Shown: positions 45,770 through 58,135, counted from the first letter of the stretch. The stretch is DNA of 64,000 nucleotides from Dicyema japonicum (GCA_011109175.1 RDEW01000045.1:45067-109066); one strand, 5' to 3'. Notes: generated by a model not told the origin, from the sequence alone. Numbers and translations are program-made.

Positions 45770-46075
45770 CAAATTTTGTCGCCACGTGCTGCTCCTTGGC
45801 TAATCGGTTGAAGTTTTCTGTTTGTTTTGTCTGTTCCTCCTCTTTATCTTTATATTAGAGTGGCGTCATGTGATCCATCTGTCACTAGAAAGGATCATTT
45901 GCTCTCCCCCACTCTACTGGAGGGGTTTCCACAACTGCAAGTAATGGACGTCTTTTACTTTTTATGCTATTCCGGATGGACTCTGTTTCTGTGGAAGTGA
46001 AAGCTGGATTCACTTAACTAGTTATTTACTATAGCTTCTTTCTCGGTGTATCCGGGGTTAATAAATAAAAAATTA
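45770..46075 (+). repeat. Short dispersed element R2, copy 2
   Basis: Counterpart of 22320-22676, with the identical GGATCATTTGCTCTCCCCCA and GGAGGGGTTTCCACAACTGC blocks and the same TATCCGGGGTTAATAAATAA end. It lacks about 40 bases present in copy 1. Confidence 0.7.
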
Positions 46076-46129
46076 ATTAAAACCAAAGTAACTAATTCCG
46101 CGTTTTAGCGGAAGCTTAAAAATCCAGAG

Positions 46130-46745
46130 GAGCATCTATTGTACAATATATTATAGAGGCCACACTACCGGTAAGACTTGGAGGGCTTGGAATTCGCAAC
46201 ATTTCTCTCCCTGCATATCTCTCGTCGCTAATGGCTTCTAACACCCTTGTCAAGAGGATTATACACTCCCTCCCTGAATTCTTTACTGACCAGGACGCCG
46301 GTCAGCCGTACCTATCAGTTTTCACTACTTTCTATGTTTTCTCAGTGGGGTCTGGACGATGCTGCATGTCGGAATTCTTTTGAAGATCTTCTAGTGTCAT
46401 CTAATGAAGTTTTGGGTACCTTTCTGGATGATCCGTATTGGAATCTCACTAAGACTGGGATTTAAAGTTTGCGCTAGCATCCATGCCGATGCGGAGATCA
46501 GATCGACTGTTTTTGTCTGCACTCTCTCTTGCAAAAAGAATGTAGGCAGATCTCCCTGACACATGGCCATTAACAAAGTCGTTAAGCGAGCTTTGGATGC
46601 AGCCGGACACCCCTCCATACTCGAACCAGTCGGTTAGAGAATCGGATTTCTAAACGATCAGAAGATCCCGTGAGGGCTGCTGGTTATTTGAGCGAATATC
46701 GCTCGCTAACCTAGCAACGCAGTCAGGGCGGAAATTTTCTCATTT
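46130..46745 (+). mobile_element. RLE-type LINE, region downstream of RT
   Basis: The plus strand begins PVRLGGLGIRNISLPAYLSS, the post-RT motif of RLE-type LINEs. After stops it ends with a WLFERISLANLATQS terminal helix near 46680-46730. The nuclease core between them is deleted. Confidence 0.7.
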
Positions 46746-47079
46746 TTTGTAATAATTTATTACTAATAAATTTTAATTCTATATTAAAGAGAATTTTTAA
46801 TAAACGTGGCGCCAACGTTAATGTAGCTATGTGGCTACTTGAATTGAAGATTTGTTGTTTGTTCTTTCTGTTCCTCATCTCCCTTTTTGAATTATTAGCG
46901 TGCTTCATTTGGCTTACGATCTCTGGTTGCTCCAGATATAATCCTAAATTATATCCAAAATGAACCATTAGTCAACAACCATCCAGAGGATTTCCACTGG
47001 ACTGCACTCCCTTCAAATCCAAGCATGCGAAGACCTCTAAGGGAAACGGGAATCACCTGGCTTTTTACATTCTTGCTAT

Positions 47080-47745
47080 GACGGTGTTTTCTGGTTCATC
47101 AATTTAATTTAACTAAGAGGCCAGGATTGCGTGAGCGTTCCCTCCGATCACTGCCATTTCGAGCCTCTGTCTCGACCAAAGTCCTTAGCGGGGTTGGATT
47201 TTCTTTGAAGCAATCCTTCGTCCGATATTGGAGAGAAAGATCTCTCCCATGATCCCGGAAGTCTCCATCATAATAGGAATGAAATGGTAGTTTTCCCGGA
47301 GTGATTCGTACTTCTGGATTTTCATGTACTACGCCTTGTCTGTCACATCATCAGGTGATTGTATCGCCGTCAGCGATAGAAAAGGTGTCCACTCATGTGG
47401 CTTCCCAAACGAGTGATTTACCGTGGGAGTATGGAAATAATGACATCCCATCTGACCTCTTTCCATCGCATCTGTCCAACCCTAAAAGTTCGAGTTGAGC
47501 CGGAAACCCCATGGCTTTGAAGGCCCATGAACAAAGTCATTGAGACCTGCCGTCAGCAAGACAGGAGATGTAGGCCTTTGGTGTCGACTTTCCCTCCACA
47601 ACGGCACCTGTGTCGCTGGCATGCAATCCGAGGCACATTGCCACTCCGATCTTCAGGCAATTTTCGTCAAGAGGTGTTCCAAGAAACAAGCATGGTGGGA
47701 CTTCAAGTCAGATCCCATTTTTACTATGCGTGGCCGGGATGAAAA
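47080..47745 (-). mobile_element. RLE-type LINE, Zn-finger to C-terminus
   Basis: The minus strand shows, in order, a degraded Cys/His knuckle and RxxRH region near 47600-47700, a KRSDGMSLFPYSHGKSLVWE nuclease core near 47430, VDTFSIADG, YESLRENYHFIPIMMETSGI and MAVIGGNAHAILAS. A stop lies in the nuclease core (WEAT followed by stop). Confidence 0.7.
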
Positions 47746-47759
47746 ATACTGTTTTTTAT

Positions 47760-48230
47760 TTGATTTTTAATTACGTTTAGGCAAGCTTCGTTCTCTAGTT
47801 CCTTTGAAGTAGTCGGTATTTTAGAGTTATATTCAAAAATTATATTTTGACAGATTCTTTTTTAGCACGGCATCATGTGCTTGGGCAACTTTGTATGAAG
47901 GCAGTTAATGGTCCTCGAAAGGAAACCATTCACTTCACTGGGAAACAATCAACCTCCTTGGCAATGCGTTCAATGCTGCTGCAACGTGTCGGGATCGCGT
48001 TTTATCATCGTCCATGGAATTTTTAATTTCATTTCACTTTGCCTAGATTCGGTCGGTGAACGTCTCATTTTGATCTACAGACAATACATCTGTAGATAAG
48101 AGTTCTTTCAAAAGGATTTGGCACCACTCAGAGGGCTTCTAATCCCCTCCCGAAAAGGATCATTAGACCCTTTTTTCCCGGGGTCATTATCGACCCCCGG
48201 CGAAGTGCTTCAAAAAAGTTCAAACATTTC
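47760..48230. other. Intergenic, no supported gene
   Basis: Short open frames only. Nothing recognisable. Confidence 0.35.
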
Positions 48231-48239
48231 TGGAGAAAA

Positions 48240-50483
48240 CCCTCAGCCAACTGTGGAACAAGGAAGTTTACTGCTCTCCAATTGAACATCAACGGAACTA
48301 AAGGTAAAGTCAGGGAACTCCGTTCAATCCTGGCAAATCAGAAGATTGACGTGGTTATGATTCAAGAAACTAAACTCCGCATGAATGATCCCACTTTTTC
48401 ATTCCCTGGATACGAAGCCATCAGGATGGAACGTAAAAAGAGAAGAGGGGGTGGACTACTTACTCTATTCAAAAAGAACCTGAAATGCAGAGACATTACT
48501 TCGGAAGTAAAAAACTTGTTGGAAATGACGAGGTTACTGAGTCAATTGGAATCTCGCTTGGGACAACAAAATAAGTCTGTGCCTCGTGAATATCTACTTG
48601 CCTCCTCCCGGCTCCTGCCCAAAGGACTATGTTATTCTAAACCTATCAAGATTGGCTATCTACGAAGAGATCATATTTGGAGATTTAAAAGCAAAACACC
48701 TCTCATGGTTGTCAACCCAACAGGCCGACACGAGAGGGAAGCTATTGTTATTGAAAACAGACTCCCTATCGATACTGAATGACCCAGCGAAAAATACAAG
48801 ACCCCACTTAGAGAGACGGATCAGCCTACCTCTCTCGAAGTAGCACTCTGCTCCACATCACTTTCATCGAAAATTACCTGGTCAGTCTTCTACGAAACAA
48901 GAAGCGATCATAACCCGATTGTGATGAAGATCAAGAGAGAAGTCAAATGAGGAGAACACCTACTAGTTATAATTACAAATGTTGCAAAGGGCGAAGAAAC
49001 TTCCCCCGAGGATGACTATACTCAACGAGACGTTAACAATTTGATAAAATTCTACACAAAAATTTCGTACAAAGAACACAGGAAGTCGGAAGTGTTTCTC
49101 TCTTCACGCAGAAAGCTGAAGAAGGATTCTAACCCAGTTTACTTCTTGGATGAATACGTGAAGAATGCGCTGCGTTTTACAAGAACAACGTATTCTGCCG
49201 GTCCCGACAACATTCCAGTAGTGTTATTGAAGAACCTTGGAGATATGGGAGTCGGTTTTCAACCATTCAGTTAATTGTAATGTAATACCGTTGTTATGGA
49301 AGCAAGCCAACATCCGACCTATACTGAAACCTGGAAAACCTAAGGAAGATCCGGCATGATTTAGACCTGTGTCATTGCTATGTTCCGCATCGAAAATCCT
49401 GGAGAGGCTTGTGCTTGAGAGAATCAAGGCTTTTTTACCAGAAAAGGATTGTCAACACGGATTCAAGAGCGACTGTTCTACATCAACGTACCTACAGAAA
49501 TTAACCAACTTCATTAGAGATGGATTCTCAAACAAATCAAGGCATTTGAAAACAGTCTTATGTTCCATTGATATTAACAAAGTTATTTCGAGAATGTTCG
49601 GAGGACTGAAATCAGTCTCGGGGACGTGTATGTTTCGGAGGACTGAAATCAGTCTCGCGTCTTTTCCCAAACGGTGTTCCCCAAGGATCTTTTTTATTTC
49701 CCGCTTTATTCAATTTATACCTGGCCGACCTCCCGACACCGGAATCCAATAACGATGTTCTACTCACATATGCGGACGACATTGTTTTGGCCTCGCGTGA
49801 TCGGGATATCCAAAATGCTACAAAAAGATTACAAATTAACCTGGACCGACTCAACGCCTGGGTAATGAAGAACCGACTCACTGTAAATTCCAGAATGTTG
49901 GTCACGTCTATGTTTACTTTAGACAAAAGGTTGGGGAAGAAACTGTCACCTTAAAATTGGCAACGTTGAAATCCTCTTCAGCAAATGTCAGAAGATCCTG
50001 GGCGTGACACTGGATACGCACTTATGTTTGTCACCACACGTGGCAAACATTGTTCTTAAGTGCAAGAAGAAAATCAATGTAGTGAAATGTTTATCTGGAA
50101 TATGGAAGACAGGTACCCGATCTTGATGAATATCTACAAACAATACATTGAATTATGCTTCTCGTACGCGTGTGCTTCGTGGGGACTTTATTATCATGGA
50201 CGAATACTAGAAAATCGAGGACGTACAAAAGAAGGCTCTCAGAGTCGCGGAGCGGTGAACTTGTGGGAGACACAGAACCGGACCAACTACTCTATAGGCC
50301 CTCATAAAACTAAAATCCAGCATGCGGGAAGGTGGCCCTACAAATACAGTCAGCCGCCCAGTACGAGCTTGTGTGGGCACGAGGGAGGAGCACCGGGAAA
50401 GGATGAGGATTTTGGTGGAACGCATCGGGATCACGTGATAGTTAATTTGGTTTTACCGTGGTCTCGGGTGTTAAATAAATAAA
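48240..50483 (+). mobile_element. Near full-length family B non-LTR retrotransposon
   Basis: The best-preserved LINE here. The ORF2-like region starts with an APE endonuclease (LNINGTKGKVRELRSILANQ, DVVMIQETKLRM). It then has the RT N-terminal SLLCSASKILERLVLERI and QHGFKSDCSTSTYL (49370-49490), LCSIDINKV palm, LFNLYLADLPTPES, catalytic TYADDIVLASRD (about 49770), LGVTLDTHLCLSPHV, YACASWGLYYHG, and a 3' UTR ending GTTTTACCGTGGTCTCGGGT plus AAATAAAT. Several frameshifts are present, and a 22-base segment is duplicated at 49596-49655. Confidence 0.9.
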
Positions 50484-50514
50484 ATATAAATTATACTAAA
50501 CAGATTAACCAATC

Positions 50515-50605
50515 TGCCTCAGTGAGCGCTGCTGGCTATTTGAGCGAATCTCACTCGCCAACCTGAGAGGGAAAACTATGCAGTAAGGACGGCTAATGTA
50601 TGACC
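50515..50605 (+). mobile_element. RLE-type LINE 3' terminus
   Basis: GCTGCTGGCTATTTGAGCGA and the following CTCGCCAACCT match the terminus of the 46130-46745 copy. Only the last 90 bases are present, immediately after the family B element. Confidence 0.6.
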
Positions 50606-50726
50606 CTTGTTTGATTTCATCAAAAACTAAAAATTTTCACAATCTAATTAACAAACGTTAGAGTACATAAAGATAGCAATTATGTAAATAAAAGTAATTT
50701 TAAATAAAAAAGTAAATTTGATTGAA

Positions 50727-53206
50727 TCACACTTTTCTGGCTCCTACTTTTGAAATCTTCTTAGGCGCCACCTCCACTCCCTTTTTAGTTATCAAATCCA
50801 CGCCAAAGTCCTCATTCCTCACACTCTTCTTCAATTCCATCTCCCACTCCATCCACTCATCAGTAATCGGTTTCTTCAAAGCCAACACATCCTCAATCGG
50901 ATCATTCTTCACTGGAGGCGATTCCTCATATAAGAAGGTAGACTCCTGAGTATTCTAAACCATATAACCAAGGCAAACTATCTCCTCACTACTGATGGAA
51001 TCAATTTCTTTATCCAAGACTTCCTCAACCTTAGTTTCTTCACTTTCAGATTTACGAGGGATTAATCGTTTTGAAAGTGCATTCATTGTCATGGCAACCC
51101 ACTTTCCAGCCATTTGAGACGGGTTCTTGATTTCCTCATTCTTTGGCTTCTCCTCACCAACGTGGGTGGTCTCAGAGGCGGTTTTTAATGACGAAATAAA
51201 GATGTCGATCGTTTTAAAGGCTTGATCTCTCACTTGCTTGACAGGATCCACGGTGCAGCGACAGACAACGGGAAGTACTATCATGGCGATGTTTTGCCGC
51301 GTAAAATACCCCTCAGAACAAGCAAATCCTAAAATCCCTGCTTCTCTAGCACCAGGATAAGTGTCCGCTACCCCACGAGCAAAAAAGGGAATTAATACTT
51401 TTTCTCGCATCTAATTAGGGGAAACTCATACCTTAGAATCCAAATAAGGAGAAATCTTACATACACAAATCACCACGTTGGCTCGGATTCCTCCCTCAAC
51501 GTCGTTCTGCTGAATCTTCCCCAGCTCAACGAGGAGAGTCTTGGAATTGGCGCTATTTAATAGCGGGAAAAAATGTTCGAACGCCTGAATATAAAGATCC
51601 ACAACCTTCACTGTGTTTTCCCTAAGTTGGGGGCACTGTCATGGAAACCACTACAAAGTGTCGAAAAAAGTTCAGAATTAAATAGCTTTTGATCCAATTT
51701 TCCACCAAATTCCTCGGCCATTTGCAGCATTCGACATCTAACCGAACGGTTGGTGAGTTTTAACAAAGTAGTTATGGCTGGAATGACCACAAGTTTGTAG
51801 GCTTCACTAGAATAGGTGGAAGATATCTAAAATATCAGAATCCCTCCACCTTAAAGAACAAAGACAAAAACGAACTGCCTTTTGGAGAAAATTGAATAAA
51901 GTCGAAAAGAGCGGGAAAAATTTTGAATTGACATACTTTAAGCGGGAAATTTATGAAATTTAAGCTCATGTGGTCGAAAAAATCCTTCTTTTCTATATAT
52001 TCCTTAGTCTGGGGATGTTAAAGCAAAATACCATTATTTCACACAAAAATGAGATATTGTCGATATATCTGTTACTTAGAAAGTGGTTTCGTTTTCTGAG
52101 GGCGCCCAACACGTCCCCCACACACTTTCGAGTTTTGGAAGGAAAAAACAGCTCAAAATCTGGCTTCAAATTAGCGGGAAACTTTGGTATAATCATGTTA
52201 AGTACTTTGGACAGATTCTTCAGCTCATTTATATCCGATAACTTCCTTTGGTTGTACAGTTCCCAGATGACGACTCCCAAACAGAATAAATCGATTGAAC
52301 TGGGAATTAGACCAGAACTCACCTGTTAGTGTCTTCCCTCATCATTTGGCGGATAAATTTAGAGTTTTGTGAAATTTTGGAGAGCGATTTATGAGCCTCA
52401 GTGATATGAGTCATAAACTCAAATCCTCCTAACAACCAATCGGCTGATTTGTTGACAAATATGGAGTCGAGGTTAATGTTGTTGTGAGACAGCTTATGTG
52501 TCTCATTCAAAAACATCATTAAATTCTAAATAATGTTTTGACTTTAAAATTGAAAAGTAACCACAAAAATAAACCGCTAAGAAAAATTGGCGCAAAAATA
52601 ATTTAAAGTAATAAAAAACAGACAACAAAAGTACCGGAAAATGCCACCAAAATAATTTATTTAAGAAAATAAAAAAATTTACACCAAAAATACCGAAAAA
52701 TGGCGCCAAAATAATATAAAGTAATAAAAATCCGACAACAAAGGTACCACAAAAATAAAAAAAAATAATTATTAAAAATAATAAAATTCACTGTACCATA
52801 ATTTGATAAACCCCACAAGACACAAAATTGTCAAAATGACTCCTGTCTAGGTCCTCAAGGAAATTCTTAACAGGAAGGACCGGTTCAGTAATGACGTATA
52901 TCTTATTACCATCCTCCATTCCGTCGTTGTAGTTTAGGATTGCCGGATGTCTTAGTGTCTTCATTCGCTGCACGGCAGACTTGGCCATTTCTTTCTGCAA
53001 TAATAACAACGTGGACATATTCGGGGGATAAATCCTGCAATTCGTAAATAAGCATGCAGGCCTCTTCATTATTTGACTAAGTTAATCAGAATTATTACTT
53101 TGTTTATTATTTTGTGAAGCCTAAACATTGAATTACTGGATAGAGCATCCCCCAATTCATACTTGCTCAATATGCTATTCCCTTTTCCGAAAATAGCTGA
53201 CCACAT
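50727..53206 (-). CDS. SCYL1: SCY1-like pseudokinase 1
   Basis: Golgi/ERGIC-associated pseudokinase that binds COPI and supports retrograde traffic. The ATG at 53206 gives MWSAIFGKGNSI, like the human MWFF start. The kinase-like domain has RMKTLRHPAILNYNDGMEDG and VITEPVLPVKNFLE. The catalytic HRD is replaced by SHNNIN and DFG by GGFEF, as in the family. HEAT repeats follow (FPLKVCQFKIFPALFDFI, TLLKLTNRSVRCRMLQMAEE, DPVKQVRDQAFKTIDIFIS), and the C-terminus KISKVGARKV matches the family's K(L)GARK end. Introns: 53077-53098, 52995-53016, 52526-52796 (271 nt), 52300-52322, 52009-52031, 51827-51849, 51411-51431, 50955-50978. One base must be added at the run 51629-51633. The acidic/Trp-rich low-complexity tail of vertebrates is much reduced. 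Confidence 0.95.
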
Positions 53207-53381
53207 CAAGATTATTTACCAATTTAAATTTTAAATTATAATAATATTTTACAAAAATATATTCTAATTTTTATTTATCAGTGACAATTTATCCCGAACG
53301 ATCGTAAACATTAATTAATCTTATTGAGATTCTCGAAAAAACAGACTCCCACCTTGCTGCTACAGAAAAGTACCGCCAATT

Positions 53382-53570
53382 ATGTCTGCTCACAGAGAGT
53401 TAGTGAGACTTTTTCAAATATCAAGTTTCCTGAACACTTCATTTGGTAGAAAGTCAGACTACATCTCAAGCCTGCTCACGATACGAGAAGAAACTTTTTT
53501 ATGTGAATTATTCCAGGATTGCAAGACCAACCGCACAAGGAAGCTCAAAAAGGCTACCAGGGTCACTTAA
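53382..53570 (+). CDS. Small basic hypothetical protein
   Basis: A 62-codon frame with an ATG start, divergent from SCYL1, ending in a basic tail (KTNRTRKLKKATRVT). A GT near the stop and an AG 45 bases on could extend it through an intron. I do not recognise a family. The intergenic position and codon use are compatible with a gene, but chance cannot be excluded. Confidence 0.3.
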   Translation: MSAHRELVRLFQISSFLNTSFGRKSDYISSLLTIREETFLCELFQDCKTNRTRKLKKATRVT

Positions 53571-53574
53571 TTTG

Positions 53575-54610
53575 ATGACAGCTCATTTCTTTCTTATTCC
53601 TCAGAAGTTAATAAATTAAATAATTTTTTTTCCAAATTTTTAAAATCAAATTAACTTTAAATTCATTCCCATTAGAAATTTTGTACAGAAGAGGACTTCT
53701 ACAATAATCAGCTTGAACCCACTTATTTAACTGTGGAATTCCTGAAGTGGAGCACTTGATATGAAAATGCTTATATACGCTGACAATATGTTTATTGATT
53801 TGAACACAAGCAGATCTATCTATATCTTGGAAAAGGATATCGAACCATATTGGGAAAATTGAAAATAGTGATACCATATTGGGAAAAGGTCTTGAAATAT
53901 TTAAAATACCTTTTAAGTGTATGAACCAGAAGAGATCATCAGAGATCATATCAATATCAGAAGAAAGCTACACGATGTTAAAATTGCTTCGAGGCTTTCA
54001 TCTGAATCTGGGGACGTTCCTGTGTGTTTGAATCATTCCTGATCTATCTTTATCAAAAATGCTATGAAAGCCTAAAAGGAAACAAATTCGCTGAGCTTTT
54101 AGATAGATCAAGAAGATACGCCATTTGTATATCTCATTTTGTAGTCCTTCTCATCTTCTCGGTCCCTAGTGAGACTTAACTAAGTAGCTAGTTAAATCAG
54201 CGGTTTATCTGCCATACTCTGGTAAACTATTCGACTCAGCATCCGATAGACAAAAGCAGCCGAGAATGTAGCTCTCTAGTCGATTTGTTGTGTTATATCC
54301 ACTCCTTGATAATTTCTAGCGACCTCACACAGAATAAAGATTCTTATACCATTAATAAAAGTTTCGATTTTAATCCAGAAATTGAAGGTGGAGAGCACGT
54401 GAACCAGTCCATCAATGGTATATATGAGAATGAACTTACAGCCAATGACGACAGCAACAGTCACTACGATTAGGCTTATCTATAAGGAACCCACAGAGTT
54501 ACAAATTAGCAATAATTGTAAACAACTAATCACCCATCTTATCAAAAGTCAATAAATTAGTAATGTTAGTCCTACACTGAATTATCAAAATTAAACAAAT
54601 TGAGTAATAA
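53575..54610. other. Intergenic, possible RT trace
   Basis: A plus-strand frame near 53770-53860 reads KMLIYADNMFIDLNTS, which may be a decayed RT catalytic block. No other RT motifs are nearby. Short frames near 54276-54473 occur on both strands without recognisable content. Confidence 0.3.
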
Positions 54611-54615
54611 ACCAA

Positions 54616-55768
54616 TTAATAATCCCCTTGGTGGTAAAGCATAGAGTCAACATCAGAGATATACGAAGAGGGGATCTCATGGGAAGACGCACTGTTCCCG
54701 TGTTCCCCAACACCAGAATATCCGTATATCAAACCAGAAGAAACCGACTGATTTTTGGATGAACTTTTATTGGAGCTCTTCCCATATTTTATCATATTTT
54801 TCTTATAACGAATTCGTTTGTTCCCAAACCAGTTGGAGACCTGCTAGTCACTACCCACAGTACCTGGGAAATTGTGATCCCACACTTCTTTGATAGTTCA
54901 AGCTTCTTCTCCTCGTCCGGGTAAGGGTTTTCGAGGTTGCTATGGAAATACTCGTTCAAAATATCGGTCGCTTCCTTCTTGAAGTTCCGTCTCTTTCTCC
55001 TAAAATAAAGTATGGCTTAACAACCTAGCATCCATGGACCGGGAACAAGAGATCAGAGCTGCCTCACAGATCTGCTGTTTCAGCTGGATCTCAATTGGAA
55101 GGAAGAATTTTTGGACTTTGTCTACGAACGCGGTTATTTCATCCTTGGATATCGGCCGCACGTGGGTTTGGTCGGTAAGGAGTGACAAAACCGCCCCACA
55201 GAAGCTCTCCCGTCCCTATGATAATATTAAATTAACCCAACCTTCTTGTACTTGTTCAGTTCGCTGTGGTAGATAGACTTGAGCATCTCAAGAAGGGAGA
55301 AGTAGTCCGAATTGTTAACTGGAGGGTCATAAAGCAGGTTCTCGTGGCAGTACTCGGATTCTGAGAGGGTAATGATTCCCTTGGCGAGCAGCATTCCATC
55401 CAGTTTAAGCAATTGGTCAAAAATAGAGTTGGTCTCGACCTCCTTAGTCTCCTCAGTCCTTTCTGGAAAGCCTAGGGGATTAATTGATCGAGTAATTAAG
55501 CTGTCGTATGCCAGCGGGTGCGCGTCAGTTCGAATTGATCGAAAATTACCAATATTTTGTTTCATTTCAATGAAGATTTCGTACAAAATGGACTTGTAGG
55601 GATGTCTGTGGAAGGAATCGTAGCTGTCGTTACTGATTAAAAATACCGTGACTGCCGATCAGAATCACTTACGGTGGAGGAGAGCGAGGACATGACGAGG
55701 TTGACCATGTCATTAAAGGAACTGAATTCTTGGTGTTGTAGCTGATACGACTTTATGTCGGCATCCAT
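54616..55768 (-). CDS. PBX: PBC-class TALE homeodomain protein (PBX/Extradenticle)
   Basis: DNA-binding Hox cofactor. From the ATG at 55768: a short N-terminus, a PBC-A segment ([31 protein letters not shown]), PBC-B ([53 protein letters not shown]), then the 63-residue TALE homeodomain [19 protein letters not shown] with the three-residue loop extension NPYP and recognition helix [17 protein letters not shown]. The C-terminus is short and Ser-rich. Introns: 55216-55241, 55000-55024, and 54841-54863 inside the homeodomain. The 5' junction near 55620-55675 is unresolved: GT and AG sites exist but no simple pair keeps the frame. The PBC-A region is clearly divergent from vertebrate PBX. Confidence 0.95.
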
Positions 55769-55774
55769 TATTTA

Positions 55775-57535
55775 AAGAAGACACAGTACAAAATTTCCTA
55801 TTTAACTTTCGAAATTTTATTGTTTATAAATTTATTAATATTTTCAGAAATTAATTAATATATATTATTATTTCGATAAAATGAACTGTTAAAGTATAAA
55901 ATCCATTTTAAATATAATAATAAATTTTGTCTTATTTTATCCATTTTAAAGGAATTTGTTTTTTGCCTCTCAAAGTTCAAAATTGTACAAATTCATTTAA
56001 ATCGTAACCATTGCTGAGGTTTTTAAAGAACCAATAAAATGAATTTATTTTTACCTCATTAAATCACACTATTGTACAAATTTAACTGCCATAAAGCTCC
56101 GTTTAGTTAAAAAGTACCTGTATAACCAAAATGATGAGGTATCCAGATCAGTTCAGAGGAAGGGCACCCCGAACGAGTTGCTTTCCAGAAATTCGAAAAC
56201 ACGCTTGTGATCCCTGGCGGACCACTCGAGGTGACTCATGGATTTTCTATAAACTGGAGTGCTTTAATTCGTTTGTTTCTTATCCAAATTATACTATTTC
56301 CTTCTGTGTGAAAGGCCGCGCTCTGTCCTCATACGTGAGGATTACTGATTAATGTCTGCGTGATGAGAAATCCCAGGGAGGAGTTCAGGCTCTTGGGGCA
56401 GGCCTTCAGTATTCAATTGTGTTATAAAAAATCAATATAATATCTTCATCGACTTGATAATTTGTACTTTTATTGGCAGTCTAAACCCACATTAGATTGA
56501 ATGTGCTGATTGTTACTGAGTTAGATTTTCAACTTTAACGGAAGAAGGTTAAGGTCTGTGGTTTTGGTTAATTTTGCAATCAAACAAAATTATTTTTACT
56601 GTGATTTAAACTTACAAAAATGCACTCAATCAGTCATCCTGTTTTCGGCTGATCCTTTTGCTACCACTGATCCGATGGAAGGCTTGGAGATGAACCGTCC
56701 TCCAAGAGACTCGTAAGATACCAACACCATAGTGATTCATCATATGACATTATTGACATTATAATGTCACACCTGTCCATATTCGTTCAATTACAACCTT
56801 GAGTGCCAATCATTTGTTAATACTTTGAGTACATCAAAGAGAATTCGGTAAAAATTTACTGGGACATCTAAAGTCAGAGTAGGGGAAATTAGATCTTTTT
56901 GGACACCAGGCATTGGGCGTCTCCTGATACAAGTGGATAACCTGAAGCCTTAGGATTTGCTGAAGGCACAGAGCGGAATAGAATCCTTCAACTCAGGGAT
57001 ATACTGACTATGCTATCTGGACTATATACACGCAGTATCTCTTAGTTATCCCTCAATAACATGTGGGAGGCCATATGCCAGTCAAGTGGGACTTATCCTT
57101 TCAAAATATCCGCCATTGTAGGAACCCCATTAGAGTAAATAAGAGAAGGATCCTTTTGGACGCCGTTCAGGCATTGGGCTCCTCCTGAGTTGGATCCACT
57201 TCTAGAACTTGAAAAACAAGAGCAGGAAGGAATCTTTCAACCAAGTAGGTATTGCAGCAAATAATTGGTAAATTTCACCAAAATGACATTGAAATTATAG
57301 TTTTTTGTTTAGAATTACCGAACTAACAGACAAATTTGTCAATTATAACGTCTATGGATAATTAATTTTCCGCTTTGTTGTCACAAGAATGGTTACTCAT
57401 AAAGTGTCAACTTAATAGAGCGGGCTTTTTATTTTCATTTTGTTTTTATCTAGTTTTAATATTAATATTTAAAAAATCATTTATTCTGTATTTAAAGTCT
57501 ATTAATTTCACAAATAGCTTAAGGTTCCTTTGTCG
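55775..57535. other. Intergenic with an internal diverged duplication
   Basis: AT-rich at first. At 56880-56990 and 57150-57250 two similar blocks occur (AGATCTTTTTGGACACCAGG...CATTGGGC and AGGATCCTTTTGGACGCCGT...CATTGGGC), each followed by a GAATC(C/T)TTCAAC end. A frame across the second reads FWTPFRHWAPPELDPLLELE, possibly a retrotransposon N-terminal piece. No host gene was seen. Confidence 0.4.
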
Positions 57536-57539
57536 AACA

Positions 57540-57775
57540 GAGTTCTTATAAGAATTATATGAACCCTTCCGCGGACGACCTAGAACGACACTGCCGACTG
57601 CCCTGAACAAATGTCTACACCGTGTGAGAAAAAAGCTAAAGACGGGGGACGGCCTGGACGATCGAGACTACTTGCATTCGACAAAGGAAAAAGGAAGAGA
57701 TTGACGCTAAATATTGCTTCTTTGAGTGTTGCACATGCTGGGCTATAAACATTATGGCTTTCGTGAAAGTGCCTT
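57540..57775 (+). mobile_element. Non-LTR retrotransposon C-terminal fragment
   Basis: The plus strand encodes FRGRPRTTLPTALNKCLHRV and RKKLKTGDGLDDRDYLHS, the terminal blocks also found at 2010-2220. Truncated upstream, with stops downstream. Confidence 0.7.
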
Positions 57776-58135
57776 AATAATAATTAATGAATAAGCATGT
57801 AGAGAAGTAACGGGGTTATACTGAAGAAACTCTAAGAGTATAGTACATGTCACCAGAAACTCTGTTGATTGAGTTGAGTTCATTCCTACTTCCAACCAAC
57901 ATGTGGAGCTGTCATGTGGTAGTTTAAAAGAATCCCATTGGATGCGGTAAGAGAAAGATGACAGACTCGGATGAGGGGATAAGAATAAAATGGCAGTTAA
58001 GAAGAGGGTGGTGTCTGTAGTCGTTTAAAAAACTTAATAAAAGCTAAGAATTCCGACTGTCTAGACATATTATTGATTATAATCCCGACAATATAATCTT
58101 ATCTTTTTATGACCCCATTATCTTATTTTATCTAT

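Noticed and set aside
53770-53860. Isolated YADN motif as an RT
   Set aside because: Only one short motif is legible, and no palm, finger or thumb blocks occur within a kilobase on the same strand.
54276-54473. Overlapping 62-codon frames on both strands near PBX
   Set aside because: Neither has homology, good start context or a splice partner. They mirror each other and are likely chance.
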